A stretch of 29,139 nucleotides of DNA from CAYNLY01 sp964398225 (GTDB lineage: Bacteria > Pseudomonadota > Zetaproteobacteria > Mariprofundales > Mariprofundaceae), in NCBI GenBank assembly GCA_964398225.1, contig CAYNLY010000014.1:1-29139 (forward strand), read 5' to 3'. Made by a program: the position numbers and the translations under genes. Shown piece by piece: positions 1-8,649 of this stretch; positions within the stretch are counted from its first letter, which is position 1; each line of letters opens with the position of its first letter. A model generated the notes under the pieces. That model saw only the letters and a program-made list of their open reading frames with translations, was not told the DNA's origin and made no database searches.

Positions 1-1324
1 GGCCCGCGCCCACGCCCAGCGTCACCCCATCTTTCGCGAACACGATGGCGTTCGACTTCACATGCTTGGCCACCGTCCAGGCAAAGAGCATGTCGCGCCA
101 TTCTTCCTCGGTTGGCGCACGCTTCGTGGCCACCTTGCAGGCGCTTCGGTCGAGCAGGTGGGCGTCGCGCTCCTGAACGAGCAGACCGCCCGAGACGCGC
201 TTGAAATCCCAGCCGCCCCGCACGGGCCCTGCGCCCGGGGCCTCAAGCAGGCGCAGATTTTTCTTCTGCGCGAGCACCGGCAGTGCGTCCCCGTCGAAGC
301 CGGGCGCGATGACGACTTCCATGAAGGTTTCGACGATGCGCTCGGCGGTCGCGCGGGTGAGCGGACGGTTGAAGGCGGCGATGCCGCCGAACGCCGAGAC
401 CGAATCGGCCGCACGGGCGCGGACGTAAGCCTCGGCCTGGTCCTCCCCCACCGCAACGCCGCACGGGTTCGCATGCTTGACGATGACCACGGCGGGCTCG
501 GAAAAGTCGCGCACGCAGGCGAAGGCGGCGTCGGCGTCCGCGATGTTGTTGTAGGAAAGCGCCTTGCCCTGCAGCAGGCGGCAGTCCGCCAGCGACACCC
601 CTTCGTCCTCCGGATCGGCGTAGAACGCGGCCCGCTGATGCGGGTTCTCGCCGTAGCGCAGCTCGTCGCGGGTGCGGATGAACTGCAGGGTCAGGATGTC
701 CGGGAACGGACGACGGCTTCCGTCCGCGTTCAGCGAGGAGAAGTAGTTCGTGATCGCCGCATCGTACGATGCCGTATGGGCAAAGGCCTTGACGGCAAGC
801 GCCCGTCGCCTGCCTTCGTCGAGGCCGTCCGCGCGGAGGGCGTCGAGCACCCAGCCGTAGTCCTCCGGGTCCACGACCACGGTCACGAAGCGGTGGTTCT
901 TGGCCGCGGCGCGCACCATGCAGGGCCCGCCGATGTCGATGTTCTCGATCGCATCGTCCAGCGTGCACCCTTCCCTTGCCACCGTCTCGCGGAACGGATA
1001 GAGGTTCACGCAGACGAGATCGATGGCCTCGATCCCGTGTTCGCGCATGGCGGCCAGATCGGCATCCACGTCCCGGCGGGCCAGAATGCCGCCGTGGACC
1101 TTCGGATTCAGTGTCTTCACGCGACCGTCCATCATTTCGGGAACGCCCGTGTAGTCGGAAACGTCGCGAACCGGGATGTCCGCTTCGCGCAGCAGTTTCG
1201 CGGTTCCTCCCGTGGACAGGATGCCAAAGCCCAGCCCGACAAGCCCGCGCGCAAAGTCGACGATGCCGGTCTTGTCGGAAACGCTGAGCAGCGCATGGCG
1301 GATCGGGCGATGGGATGACGACAT
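1..1324 (-). CDS. purH: Bifunctional AICAR transformylase / IMP cyclohydrolase (3' end outside window)
   Basis: PurH catalyses the last two steps of IMP synthesis in the cytoplasm: formylation of AICAR with 10-formyl-THF, then ring closure. The protein begins MSSSHRPIRHALLSVSDKTG, the usual start of the N-terminal cyclohydrolase domain, and carries STGGTAKLL and GRVKTLNPKVHGGIL within the first 80 residues. The transformylase domain follows, with RYGENPHQ and the Lys-His pair in VKHANPCG near residues 283-284. About 441 codons are visible and family members are about 520-530 residues, so roughly 85 C-terminal residues lie beyond position 1. The ATG at 1324 has an AGGAG about 7 bases upstream. 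It is divergent from the M16 peptidase gene. I looked for a PurR-type box in the 114-base divergent spacer and saw none. The assignment is certain; only the end is unknown. Confidence 0.97.
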   Translation of the reverse strand, partial: MSSSHRPIRHALLSVSDKTGIVDFARGLVGLGFGILSTGGTAKLLREADIPVRDVSDYTGVPEMMDGRVKTLNPKVHGGILARRDVDADLAAMREHGIEAIDLVCVNLYPFRETVAREGCTLDDAIENIDIGGPCMVRAAAKNHRFVTVVVDPEDYGWVLDALRADGLDEGRRRALAVKAFAHTASYDAAITNYFSSLNADGSRRPFPDILTLQFIRTRDELRYGENPHQRAAFYADPEDEGVSLADCRLLQGKALSYNNIADADAAFACVRDFSEPAVVIVKHANPCGVAVGEDQAEAYVRARAADSVSAFGGIAAFNRPLTRATAERIVETFMEVVIAPGFDGDALPVLAQKKNLRLLEAPGAGPVRGGWDFKRVSGGLLVQERDAHLLDRSACKVATKRAPTEEEWRDMLFAWTVAKHVKSNAIVFAKDGVTLGVGAG

Positions 1325-1396
1325 CGAAGCGGCTCCTGACCACGGCCCTGAAAGGCGGGTTGCTTTTTCGTAAGGAGTCCGGAACGCTACGCATCC

Positions 1397-1416
1397 CCGC
1401 CTTGTGCGCAAGGCGG
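1397..1416 (+). other. Hairpin in leader of the M16 peptidase gene
   Basis: Two perfect 8-base arms, CCGCCTTG and CAAGGCGG, flank a TGCG loop. The hairpin ends 8 bases before the AAGGAGG ribosome binding site (1425-1431) of the downstream gene. No T-run follows on either strand, so it does not look like an intrinsic terminator. It could shape translation initiation or be an operator in the divergent purH/peptidase spacer. Function is unknown. Confidence 0.4.
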
Positions 1417-1438
1417 CGGGATCCAAGGAGGTGGACGG

Positions 1439-2779
1439 ATGCAAGGCTGGAGACGGGCATGGATGCCGATGCTTCTCGGGCTGCTTCTGCTGCCCGCATC
1501 CGGCCATGCCGGCGCGATTCAGCGCGCCCAGTTCGCGAACGGCGTGAGCCTGGTCGTCGAGGAGGACCACGCTGCACCTGTTGCGATCGTGCAGGTGTGG
1601 CTGAAGGTCGGCGGGCGCGATGAGCTGCCGGGCAAGACGGGGCTTGCGCACGTGTTCGAGCACATGATGTTCAAGGGCTCGAGGAAGCTCGGGCCCGGCG
1701 AGTTCTCCCGGCGCATCGCGGCCATGGGCGGCACCGACAATGCGTTCACCTCGCACGACTACACGGCCTATTTCGAGATCGTGCCGGCAAATCGCGTCGC
1801 CGAGGTGATCGACATGGAGGCCGACCGCTTCGGCCATCTGGCGCTCCGGGCCGAGGATTTTGCGAAGGAAATCCGGGTGATCCAGGAAGAGCGGCGGATG
1901 CGCACCGAGGACGATCCGGACAGCAGGATGTACGAGGAAACGGCCGCGGCCGCACTCCGGCTTCACCCGTACCGGAACCCGGTCATCGGATGGATGCAGG
2001 ATCTCAAGCGGCTCACGATTGAGGACGTGCGCGCCTTCTACCGCCGCCATTACGTGCCCGCGAACGCGACCGTGGTCGTCGTCGGCGATGTCCGCTTCGA
2101 CGAGGTGAAGCGCGCCGTCGCGCGGAGCTTCGGCAGGCTGAAGAAGCGGCCGGCGCCGGAGCGCTTCGATCCGGTCGAGCCCGAGCCGCTCGGGCCGAAG
2201 CGCGTCGAGGTCCGGCTGCCCGCGAAGGCGCCGAGCGTCGTCGTGGTCCTGCCCGTGCCGGTCTGGCACCCCGGTGCCAACGACCGCGAGGCTGCGGCGC
2301 TCGCCGTGGCCACCTACCTGCTGGCGGGCGGAAGATCCGCGTGGCTGCCCCGGCGGCTTGTGGACGAACAGCGCAAGGCCTTCTCGGTGTCGGCGGGCTA
2401 CGATCCGCTGAGCATGGGGATCGATCTGTGGTACGCCTACGGGATGCTCGCCCCCGGGCAGGATGTCGGCGCGTTCGAGGATGCGCTGTGGAAGGCGATC
2501 GGGGAGCTTGCGGAGCATGGGCCGGAGGCTGCAAGGCTTGCGGCGGCCAAGCGCAACATCGTCGCCGCCGAGGTCTTCGGACAGGATTCGCTCTATCTGC
2601 GGGCGAAGGAGATTGGCGTGATGGAGACGGTTGGTGTGGGCGCCGAGCGCCGTGAGGACTGGCTGAAGGCCATCCGGGCGGTCGAGGCCGGGGACGTAAA
2701 GCGCGTGCTCCGGCGCTGGATCCGTCGGGATCGGTCGACCACCGGGGTCCTGATTCCGGCAGGGGAGAAGCGGACATGA
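1439..2779 (+). CDS. M16 family zinc peptidase, catalytic member of a pair
   Basis: This is a 446-residue exported M16 (pitrilysin/insulinase clan) peptidase. A signal peptide is visible: MQGWRRAW, a Leu-rich core, and a probable cleavage near SGHA at residues 21-24. The inverted zinc motif HxxEH is present as HVFEH at residues 71-75, and the downstream acidic stretch EIRVIQEE probably supplies the third zinc ligand. A C-terminal M16-type domain follows. The ATG has a near-perfect AAGGAGG 7 bases upstream. Its stop codon overlaps the start of the next M16 gene (ATGA), so the two are translationally coupled. In proteobacteria such pairs, one active and one lacking the zinc motif, are common and presumably form a periplasmic heterodimer. 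Substrate is unknown. It is a PqqL/YmxG-like protease by family only; no pqq genes are seen nearby. Confidence 0.93.
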   Translation: MQGWRRAWMPMLLGLLLLPASGHAGAIQRAQFANGVSLVVEEDHAAPVAIVQVWLKVGGRDELPGKTGLAHVFEHMMFKGSRKLGPGEFSRRIAAMGGTDNAFTSHDYTAYFEIVPANRVAEVIDMEADRFGHLALRAEDFAKEIRVIQEERRMRTEDDPDSRMYEETAAAALRLHPYRNPVIGWMQDLKRLTIEDVRAFYRRHYVPANATVVVVGDVRFDEVKRAVARSFGRLKKRPAPERFDPVEPEPLGPKRVEVRLPAKAPSVVVVLPVPVWHPGANDREAAALAVATYLLAGGRSAWLPRRLVDEQRKAFSVSAGYDPLSMGIDLWYAYGMLAPGQDVGAFEDALWKAIGELAEHGPEAARLAAAKRNIVAAEVFGQDSLYLRAKEIGVMETVGVGAERREDWLKAIRAVEAGDVKRVLRRWIRRDRSTTGVLIPAGEKRT

Positions 2780-3989
2780 GGCGCCGTCTTTTCGCCTGTG
2801 CGATGCTGGCCGCCGCTGCGTTGGGGCTGGCTCAGCCTGCGCGCGCGGTTGCGCCGATCCAGGAGCGCGTGCTTCCCAACGGGCTGAGGATCCTGCTGAT
2901 GGAGGCCCACAATGTGCCGATGGTCGTGATGCGGCTGAACGTCGTGGCCGGCAGCCGCTTCGATCCAACCGGGCGCGAGGGCACGGCGGCGCTATTGGCC
3001 GCGATGCTTTCCGATCATACCGCCCGCCACAGCCATCGCGCCTGGGCCGAGCATCTGGATGATCTCGCGTTGCGACTGGGCGCCGACGCCGGCCGGGACG
3101 CGCTGTTTCTCGGGGTGACCACGCTTTCCGAGGAGCTGGAAGACGCGGTGGAAGCGCTTGCCGAGGCCGCGCTTCAGCCGGGCTGGGACCGGACGAGGTT
3201 CCGGAAGCTGAAGGAAGACGCGATCGCCGCCAGCCGCAAGGCCCTCGAGGATCCGAACGAGGCGGCGGCACGCGCGCGGGCCCGGCTGCTGTACGGGACG
3301 CATCCCTACGGGCACGTGCCCGGAGGCGATGAACGAACGCTTGCGCGGATTGCGCTGGCCGATCTTCAGACGCTGTATCGCGCGCAGTTCCGGCCGAAAG
3401 GGGCGGTGCTCGCGGTCAGCGGCGACGTGACGATGGAGCGGCTGGTCCGGCTCATCGGGCGGGCGTTCGCCGGATGGAAGGGCGCGCCGGCAAAGCCGCT
3501 TCGGCCCGTGCCCGAGGTTCGCGNNNNNNNNNNNNNNNNNNNNNNNNNNNNNNNNNNNNNNNNNNNNNNNNNNNNNNNNNNNNNNNNNNNNNNNNNNNNN
3601 NNNNNNNNNNNNNNNNNNNNNNNCCCGGACCGTTCGTGATCGCCCTTCAGACGCGGGCCGACCAGGCCGATCGGGCGGCCGGGATCGTGCGCCGTCTGCT
3701 TGAGGATCTGAGCCGCCGCGGCGTATCCCGAAAGGAGCTTGAGGACGCCCGGGCCAATCTCGTGGGCGGATTTGCGCACCGGCTGGACTCGAACGCCAAG
3801 CGGGTCGGCCTGATTTCGATGATCGGGCTGTACGGCCTGCCGCTCGATTATCTGGCGCGGTGGACCGCGCGCATCGAGGCGGTGAGCCTCGCTCAGGTCA
3901 ACGAGGCCGCCCGGAGATGGTTCGATCCCGCCGCCTGGCGGGAGATCCGGGTGGGCCCAAAGCCCGCCGGCCCGGGGAGGAAACCATGA
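2776..3989 (+). CDS. M16 family protein without zinc motif, interrupted by assembly gap
   Basis: This is the second M16 protein, overlapping the first by 4 bases. It starts MRRRLFACAMLAAAALGLAQ with a clear signal peptide (ARA then V, residues 22-25). At the place of HxxEH (residues 72-76) the sequence reads A-L-L-A-A, so the zinc ligands and catalytic Glu are missing. That is typical of the non-catalytic partner in M16 pairs. 249 residues are readable before the N-run and 121 after it, ending at TGA 3987-3989. The reading frame does not continue across exactly 100 bases, so the gap length is a placeholder. The two halves are assigned to one gene because both are M16-like and co-oriented and the C-terminal part matches an M16 C-terminus. 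The likely role is scaffold or substrate-binding subunit for the active peptidase. Confidence 0.85.
3524..3623. other. Assembly gap (100 N)
   Basis: A run of exactly 100 undetermined bases lies within the second M16 gene. Joining the frames needs a gap length with remainder 2 modulo 3, and 100 has remainder 1, so the length is nominal. The readable 370 residues fall short of the usual 430-460 for this family, which suggests roughly 180-270 missing bases. Confidence 0.99.
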
Positions 3990-4834
3990 GAAAAACGGTG
4001 CTGCTTGTCGACGACTCCGGCTCGAGCCGGGATCTGACCAGTCATTTCCTGCAGCAGGGAGGCTTCCGGGTGCTCGAGGCCGACGACGGGGCCTCGGCGC
4101 TGGAGATCCTGAAGACGCGGCGGGTCGATTTGATCCTGACCGACATCATGATGCCGAACATGGACGGCTGGACCTTCTACGCGGAGGTGCGCAAGGATCC
4201 GCGCTACAATCTGACGCCGTTCGTGTTTCTCAGCGTGCTCGACGAGCTGGACGACCAAGTCAAGGGGCTCCAGCTCGGCGTGGACGACTATCTTACGAAG
4301 CCGATCACGCCGCAGCAGCTGCTTGCCCGGGTCAACACCGCGATCATGCGAACCGAGCGGCTGGCCGAGTATTTCTACCGCAATCCGGTCACGGGGCTGG
4401 AAACCCCCGGCTACCTGCGCGAGCGCATCCGGCAGGAGGCCGATCGCTGCCGGAAGCGGGGGCATCCGGTCAGCCTGGTGACGTTCGGCATCGGCAACTA
4501 CGTCGCGCTCGTGCGCGGGCATGCCGAGTGGTTCGCGCAGCTGGCGAGCGAGCAGGCCGCGCGCCGCATCCACGAGCGCACGCGCAGCTACGACGTGATG
4601 GCCGACATGGGCCAGGGGCGGCTTGCCGTGCTGATGCCCGAGGCCGACACCGAGCGCGCCGGCGCCTGGGCAAGCCAGATCAAGCAGGGGTGGGACCTGA
4701 AGCTGAACTGGGAGGAAACCGAGCAGTGGATTCCGGTGGACCTGGGCTTTGCGGTCGATGCGGTCAGCCCCGGCGATGAAGATCCGGAAGAGATCCTGGA
4801 GCGTCGGCTGAAGCGATTCGAGCGCAAGTGGTAG
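3986..4834 (+). CDS. Response regulator with degenerate GGDEF-like output domain
   Basis: This is a 282-residue cytoplasmic protein. Residues 1-120 are a complete receiver domain: acidic pair D9/D10, phosphoacceptor D53 in LTDIMMPNMDG, switch residue S83 and K105 in YLTKPI. From about residue 130 (NPVTGLETPGYLRERI) the fold resembles a GGDEF diguanylate cyclase domain, but the signature position reads MGQGRLAVLMPEAD instead of GGDEF-A-V-L-x-P. Catalysis is therefore not expected. The output may be a protein-protein or ligand-sensing domain. The ATG overlaps the stop of the preceding M16 gene (ATGA), with GGGGAGG 5 bases upstream. No histidine kinase gene is nearby, so the phosphodonor is unknown. 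The association with an M16 peptidase pair is unusual. Confidence is high for the receiver and moderate for the GGDEF relationship. Confidence 0.88.
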   Translation: MRKTVLLVDDSGSSRDLTSHFLQQGGFRVLEADDGASALEILKTRRVDLILTDIMMPNMDGWTFYAEVRKDPRYNLTPFVFLSVLDELDDQVKGLQLGVDDYLTKPITPQQLLARVNTAIMRTERLAEYFYRNPVTGLETPGYLRERIRQEADRCRKRGHPVSLVTFGIGNYVALVRGHAEWFAQLASEQAARRIHERTRSYDVMADMGQGRLAVLMPEADTERAGAWASQIKQGWDLKLNWEETEQWIPVDLGFAVDAVSPGDEDPEEILERRLKRFERKW

Positions 4835-4859
4835 GCCTGGCCCGTCCGGCTGGCGATCC

Positions 4860-5411
4860 ATGAGCCTGCGCATCACCGGCGGGAGCATGCGAGGGCGCGT
4901 GCTGCATGTGCCTGCGGTCAAGGGGCTTCGCCCGACGCCGGCCATCGTCCGCGAGGCGCTGTTTTCGATGCTCGGCCCATTGAAAGGAGCGAGGTTTCTC
5001 GATCTGTTCGCCGGCACCGGCATCATGTCGCTGGAGGCGCTGAGTCGGGGCGCTGCGGCTGCGGTGGCCGTCGAGCGGCATCGGAGGCTTGCGGCCGAGC
5101 TGCGCAGGCGGGCCTCCCGGCTCGGGGTTGAGGGCCGGCTGCGTATCGTCGCGCATGCGCTGCCCGGGGCGCTCACGGAGCATCTGGCGGGCGAGGCCTT
5201 CGACGTCGTGTTCGCCGATCCGCCCTATGCCTGCGGCTGGCCGGTCCGGGTGCTCGATGCGTTGGATGCGGCGGACATCCGGGCCGGGGTGGTGTTCATC
5301 GAGGAATCGGCTCGCGCCGCGCTGCCCGGCTGGCCGGCCGGTTGGCGCTGCGACCACGAGCGCAGGTACGGGGATACGATGCTCTACCGGCTTCATCGGC
5401 AGGGCGCTTGA
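4860..5411 (+). CDS. rsmD: 16S rRNA (guanine(966)-N2)-methyltransferase
   Basis: This 183-residue SAM-dependent methyltransferase acts on G966 of 16S rRNA in the small subunit. Seen in order: the RsmD start MSLRITGG with GRVLHVP and GLRPTPAIVREALFSML, then motif I FLDLFAGTGIMSLEALSRG, then the catalytic motif IV as DPPY near residue 122. The length matches the family (about 185-200). It follows the response regulator after 25 bases with no clear Shine-Dalgarno. M16-M16-rsmD is a common gene order in gammaproteobacteria; the regulator gene sits inside that order here. coaD, a frequent next neighbour, is absent and hemC follows. Confidence 0.95.
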   Translation: MSLRITGGSMRGRVLHVPAVKGLRPTPAIVREALFSMLGPLKGARFLDLFAGTGIMSLEALSRGAAAAVAVERHRRLAAELRRRASRLGVEGRLRIVAHALPGALTEHLAGEAFDVVFADPPYACGWPVRVLDALDAADIRAGVVFIEESARAALPGWPAGWRCDHERRYGDTMLYRLHRQGA

Positions 5412-5458
5412 ATCCCCGCGCTCCGGCGCTACCGTTGCCGTCCACGAGGAGAAGTTCC

Positions 5459-6394
5459 ATGCCCCACATTCGCATCGCCACCCGCCGCTCGCCGCTTGCG
5501 CTCTGGCAGGCGGAGCATGTCGCCGAAGCCCTCAGACGGCTTGAGCCCGGCGTGACGACCGAGCTGGTCAAGATCGTCACGCGCGGCGACAAGATCCTCG
5601 ACGTGCCGCTGGCCAAGGTCGGGGGCAAGGGGCTGTTCACGAAGGAGATCGACGAGGCGCTGCTTTCGGGCCGCGCCGACATTGCCGTGCATTCGATGAA
5701 GGACGTGCCGGTCGAGCTGCCGGCGGGAACCTCGATCCGCGCGCATCCGGTGCGCGAGGATCCCGCCGATGCGGTGGCCACGGTCACCGGCGGCGGGCTC
5801 GATTCGCTGCCCGAAGGCGCGAGGATCGGCACATCCAGCCTGCGCCGGATCGCGCAGCTGAAGGCGAAATATCCGCATTTCCGCTTCGTGTCCGTGCGCG
5901 GCAACATTCAGACCCGTTTGGGCAAGCTGGGGCGGGAGGCCGATGCGATCGTGCTGGCGGCCGCGGGCGTGCGCCGGATGGGCCTTGCCGGGAAGATGCA
6001 CGAGTTTCTTTCGCCGGAGGAAATCCTGCCGGCGGTGGCGCAGGGCACGCTCGGGATCCAGACGCGCGATGCGGATGCGGAGCTCAATGCGCTCGTGGCG
6101 CAGCTGAACGATCCGGACACGGTGGATCGCACGCGCGCCGAACGCGCGTTTCTGGCCCGTCTGGAAGGCGGGTGTCAGGTGCCGATCGCGGCCTATGCGA
6201 CGATCGAGGGCGATGAGCTGCATCTGAAGGGGCTGGTTGGCGAGCTGGACGGCTCGCGCCTGATCCGGCGCGAGATCCGCGGTAGTCGTGAAGACGCCGA
6301 GCAGCTCGGGACCCGGCTGGCCGACGAGGTGCTCGATGCCGGCGCGCGCGAGATCCTGGAACGGCTCTACGCGCAGGAGGGAGGCGGTCGCTGA
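5459..6394 (+). CDS. hemC: Hydroxymethylbilane synthase (porphobilinogen deaminase)
   Basis: HemC joins four porphobilinogen units into hydroxymethylbilane for haem and sirohaem synthesis in the cytoplasm. The 311-residue protein has IATRRSPLALWQAEHV at the N-terminus, GKGLFTKEID, HSMKDVP, the RIGTSSLRR region and VRGNIQTRL. The dipyrromethane-cofactor cysteine lies in GGCQVPI at residue 239. Length and order fit the family. The ATG has GAGGAG 7 bases upstream; a longer upstream reading frame exists but overlaps rsmD and lacks homology. In many gammaproteobacteria hemC is followed by hemD and hemX. Here it is followed by a non-coding stretch with an intrinsic terminator, so it appears to end its transcript alone. 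Confidence 0.97.
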   Translation: MPHIRIATRRSPLALWQAEHVAEALRRLEPGVTTELVKIVTRGDKILDVPLAKVGGKGLFTKEIDEALLSGRADIAVHSMKDVPVELPAGTSIRAHPVREDPADAVATVTGGGLDSLPEGARIGTSSLRRIAQLKAKYPHFRFVSVRGNIQTRLGKLGREADAIVLAAAGVRRMGLAGKMHEFLSPEEILPAVAQGTLGIQTRDADAELNALVAQLNDPDTVDRTRAERAFLARLEGGCQVPIAAYATIEGDELHLKGLVGELDGSRLIRREIRGSREDAEQLGTRLADEVLDAGAREILERLYAQEGGGR

Positions 6395-6509
6395 CGCGGC
6401 CGGCTGTGACCGATCGCACAGGCGTCATCGTGTCCATCCGGCAGCGTTCGGTGCTGCGGGCGGTTTTCCTCCTGCAGAACGAAGCATCTTTCATGGACGC
6501 ATGGAAGCG

Positions 6510-6544
6510 GCAAGAGCGGCGCGAACGCGTCGCTCTTGCGTTTT
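6510..6544 (+). terminator. Intrinsic terminator downstream of hemC
   Basis: Arms GCAAGAGCG (6510-6518) and CGCTCTTGC (6531-6539) pair perfectly. The stem extends inward by a G-T wobble and CGC/GCG to a GAAC tetraloop, giving about 13 pairs. TTTT follows at 6541-6544 after one G. The T tract is present only on the plus strand. It sits 116 bases after the hemC stop and 26 bases before the prlC start. The remaining bases of the 175-base spacer (6395-6569) hold no gene I can support. Confidence 0.8.
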
Positions 6545-6569
6545 GGCCCGGCCCCGGCATCTTGCCGGC

Positions 6570-8627
6570 ATGACCGAACCAGGCCCGAATCCCGACGCCA
6601 ATCCACTGATCCGGTACGCAAAGACCGAAGGGGCGATGCCGCTGCCGCCGTTCGATGCGGTGAATGCCTGCGACGTGCTGCCCGCGGTGCGCTGGCTGAT
6701 CGACGAGGGGCGGGCGATGCTCGATCGGATCGCGCGCCTGTCTCCGGACGAGGTGGACTGGGCGCGGGTGATGCAGCCCTTGAGCGATTGCGACGAGCGT
6801 CTGAGCCGGGTCTGGGGCATGGTCGGGCATCTGTGTGCGGTCCGCGATGCCGGGGACTGGCGGGAGGTTCATGCCCGCGGCGTTCGGGAGATTGCGGCCT
6901 GGGAAGCGGAGCTTGCCCAGCATCCGGCGCTGTTCCGCGCGCTGCGCACGCTGGCCGCCGGCGAGGAATGGTCCCGGCTTCCGGCCGCCCGGCAGGCCGC
7001 CGTCCGGCACCTGCTGCGCGATTTCCGGCTGGCCGGAGCGGAGCTTTCCGGCGACAAACAGCGGCGCTTCCGCGAAATCCGGATGCGGCTGGCGGAGCTT
7101 GCCACCCGCTTCGAGCAGAATGTGCTCGATGCCACGCGCGCCTGGCGCCTTCACCTTCATGACGCGACCAGGCTTCAGGGACTGCCCGATTCCGTGATCC
7201 GCGAAGCCCGCGCGCGGGCTGCGGCGCGGGGGCTCGACGGCTGGCTGTTCACGCTCGATGCGCCGAGCTACCTGCCGTTCATGCAGCATGCAGAGGACCG
7301 CGAGCTCCGGCGCCGGATGTATCGCGCCTACGTCACCCGTGCCTCCCGCGGCCGCCGGGACAACGGGCCCCTGATCCGGGAGATCCTGCGGCTCAGGCAG
7401 GAGGCGGCGCGGCTGCTGGGTTTTGAAAGCTTCGCCGAGTATTCGCTGGCCACGAAGATGGCCGAAACGCCGCGGGAGGTGACCGATTTTCTGCGCGAGC
7501 TTGCGGCACGATCGCGCCCCCATGCCGAGCGGGAGCTTGCGGAGCTGCGCACGTTCGCGGCGGAAAGGCTGGGCATCCGTCGGCTGATGGCCTGGGACAT
7601 ACCGTTCGCCTCCGAGCGGCTGAAGGAGGCCCGGTATGCGTTTTCGCAGGAGGAGATCAAGCCGTATCTGTCCGAGCATCGCGTGCTGGAAGGGCTGTTC
7701 GGGCTTGCCGGCCGGCTGTTCGGCATTGCGATCGAGCCCGGGGAGGCCCCGGTCTGGCATCCGGATGCGCGCTTTTACCGCCTGATCGAGCGGGGAGAAG
7801 TGCGCGCCGGCTTCTATCTGGATGCGTATGCGCGCGAGGGCAAGCGCGCCGGCGCCTGGATGGACGAATGCCTGCTGCGCAGGCGGCGCAACCAGACGCT
7901 TCAGCTGCCGGTTGCGCACATCGTCTGCAACTTCGCCGCACCCGCGGGCAGAAGGCCTGCGCTGTGGACGCACGAGGATCTGACGACGCTGTTCCACGAG
8001 TTCGGACATGCGCTGCATCACATGCTGACGGATGTGGACGAGCCGCTGGTCGGCGGCATCCGCGGTGTGCCCTGGGATGCGGTCGAGCTTCCGAGCCAGT
8101 TCATGGAAAACTTCTGCTGGCAGCGCGAGGTCATGCGCGAACTCGGCCGGCATGTGGATACGGGCGGTCGGATGCCCGAACGCCTTTTCGAACGCCTGCG
8201 CGGGGCGCGGAACTTCCAGTCGGGCATGATGATGCTGCGGCAGATCGAGTTCGCGCTGTTCGACATGGAGCTCCACGGCCGCTTCGATCCCGGACGGGAA
8301 GACGTGCACGAACTGCTCGAACGCGTGCGCGACGAGGTCGCGGTCGTGCGTCCGCCGGCGTACAACCGCTTCGAGAACAGCTTTTCCCACATCTTCGCGG
8401 GCGGATACGCAGCCGGATACTATGCCTACAAGTGGGCCGAGGTGCTTTCGGCCGACGCCTTCGCGGCCTTCGAGGAGGAGGGCGTGTTCAATCCCGAAAC
8501 GGCCCGTCGGTTCCGGAACACGATTCTTGCCGTCGGCGGAAGCCGGGACATGATGGAGTCCTTCGTCGCCTTCCGCGGGCGCAGGCCCAGCCTGGATGCG
8601 CTGCTCCGCCATTCCGGGCTGAACTGA
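6570..8627 (+). CDS. prlC: Oligopeptidase A, M3 family zinc metallopeptidase
   Basis: This cytoplasmic oligopeptidase of 685 residues compares with about 680 for E. coli PrlC. It degrades short peptides, including cleaved signal peptides. The zinc site HEFGH is at residues 476-480, within TTLFHEFGHALHHML. Downstream GVPWDAVELPSQFMEN carries the third ligand region and the conserved M3 sequence. The C-terminus has the family pattern FSHIFAGGYAAGYYAYKW, ending with FRGRRPSLDALLRH. The ATG at 6570 (MTEPGPNP) was chosen over a longer in-frame extension because that extension runs through the terminator and into hemC. No strong Shine-Dalgarno is visible. A promoter must lie in the spacer or readthrough must occur. 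Confidence 0.95.
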   Translation: MTEPGPNPDANPLIRYAKTEGAMPLPPFDAVNACDVLPAVRWLIDEGRAMLDRIARLSPDEVDWARVMQPLSDCDERLSRVWGMVGHLCAVRDAGDWREVHARGVREIAAWEAELAQHPALFRALRTLAAGEEWSRLPAARQAAVRHLLRDFRLAGAELSGDKQRRFREIRMRLAELATRFEQNVLDATRAWRLHLHDATRLQGLPDSVIREARARAAARGLDGWLFTLDAPSYLPFMQHAEDRELRRRMYRAYVTRASRGRRDNGPLIREILRLRQEAARLLGFESFAEYSLATKMAETPREVTDFLRELAARSRPHAERELAELRTFAAERLGIRRLMAWDIPFASERLKEARYAFSQEEIKPYLSEHRVLEGLFGLAGRLFGIAIEPGEAPVWHPDARFYRLIERGEVRAGFYLDAYAREGKRAGAWMDECLLRRRRNQTLQLPVAHIVCNFAAPAGRRPALWTHEDLTTLFHEFGHALHHMLTDVDEPLVGGIRGVPWDAVELPSQFMENFCWQREVMRELGRHVDTGGRMPERLFERLRGARNFQSGMMMLRQIEFALFDMELHGRFDPGREDVHELLERVRDEVAVVRPPAYNRFENSFSHIFAGGYAAGYYAYKWAEVLSADAFAAFEEEGVFNPETARRFRNTILAVGGSRDMMESFVAFRGRRPSLDALLRHSGLN

Positions 8628-8649
8628 ACCGGGGCCTTCGTTCGTCTGC

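Noticed and set aside
62..1318. Long plus-strand open frame opposite purH
   Set aside because: It is the antisense shadow of purH in GC-rich DNA; the minus strand encodes unmistakable PurH motifs.
6405..6420. Crp-like site TGTGA-N6-GCACA between hemC and prlC
   Set aside because: Nine of ten core positions match, but about one such site is expected by chance in 29 kb, and no promoter elements lie at class I or II spacing from it.
6440..6468. Second hairpin GCAGC-loop-GCTGC followed by GGGCGGTTTT
   Set aside because: A 5-bp stem separated from the T-run by seven bases is too weak; the terminator at 6510-6544 is far better.
6288..6569. 94-residue upstream extension of PrlC
   Set aside because: It passes through the intrinsic terminator and into hemC, and is not similar to any M3 peptidase N-terminus.
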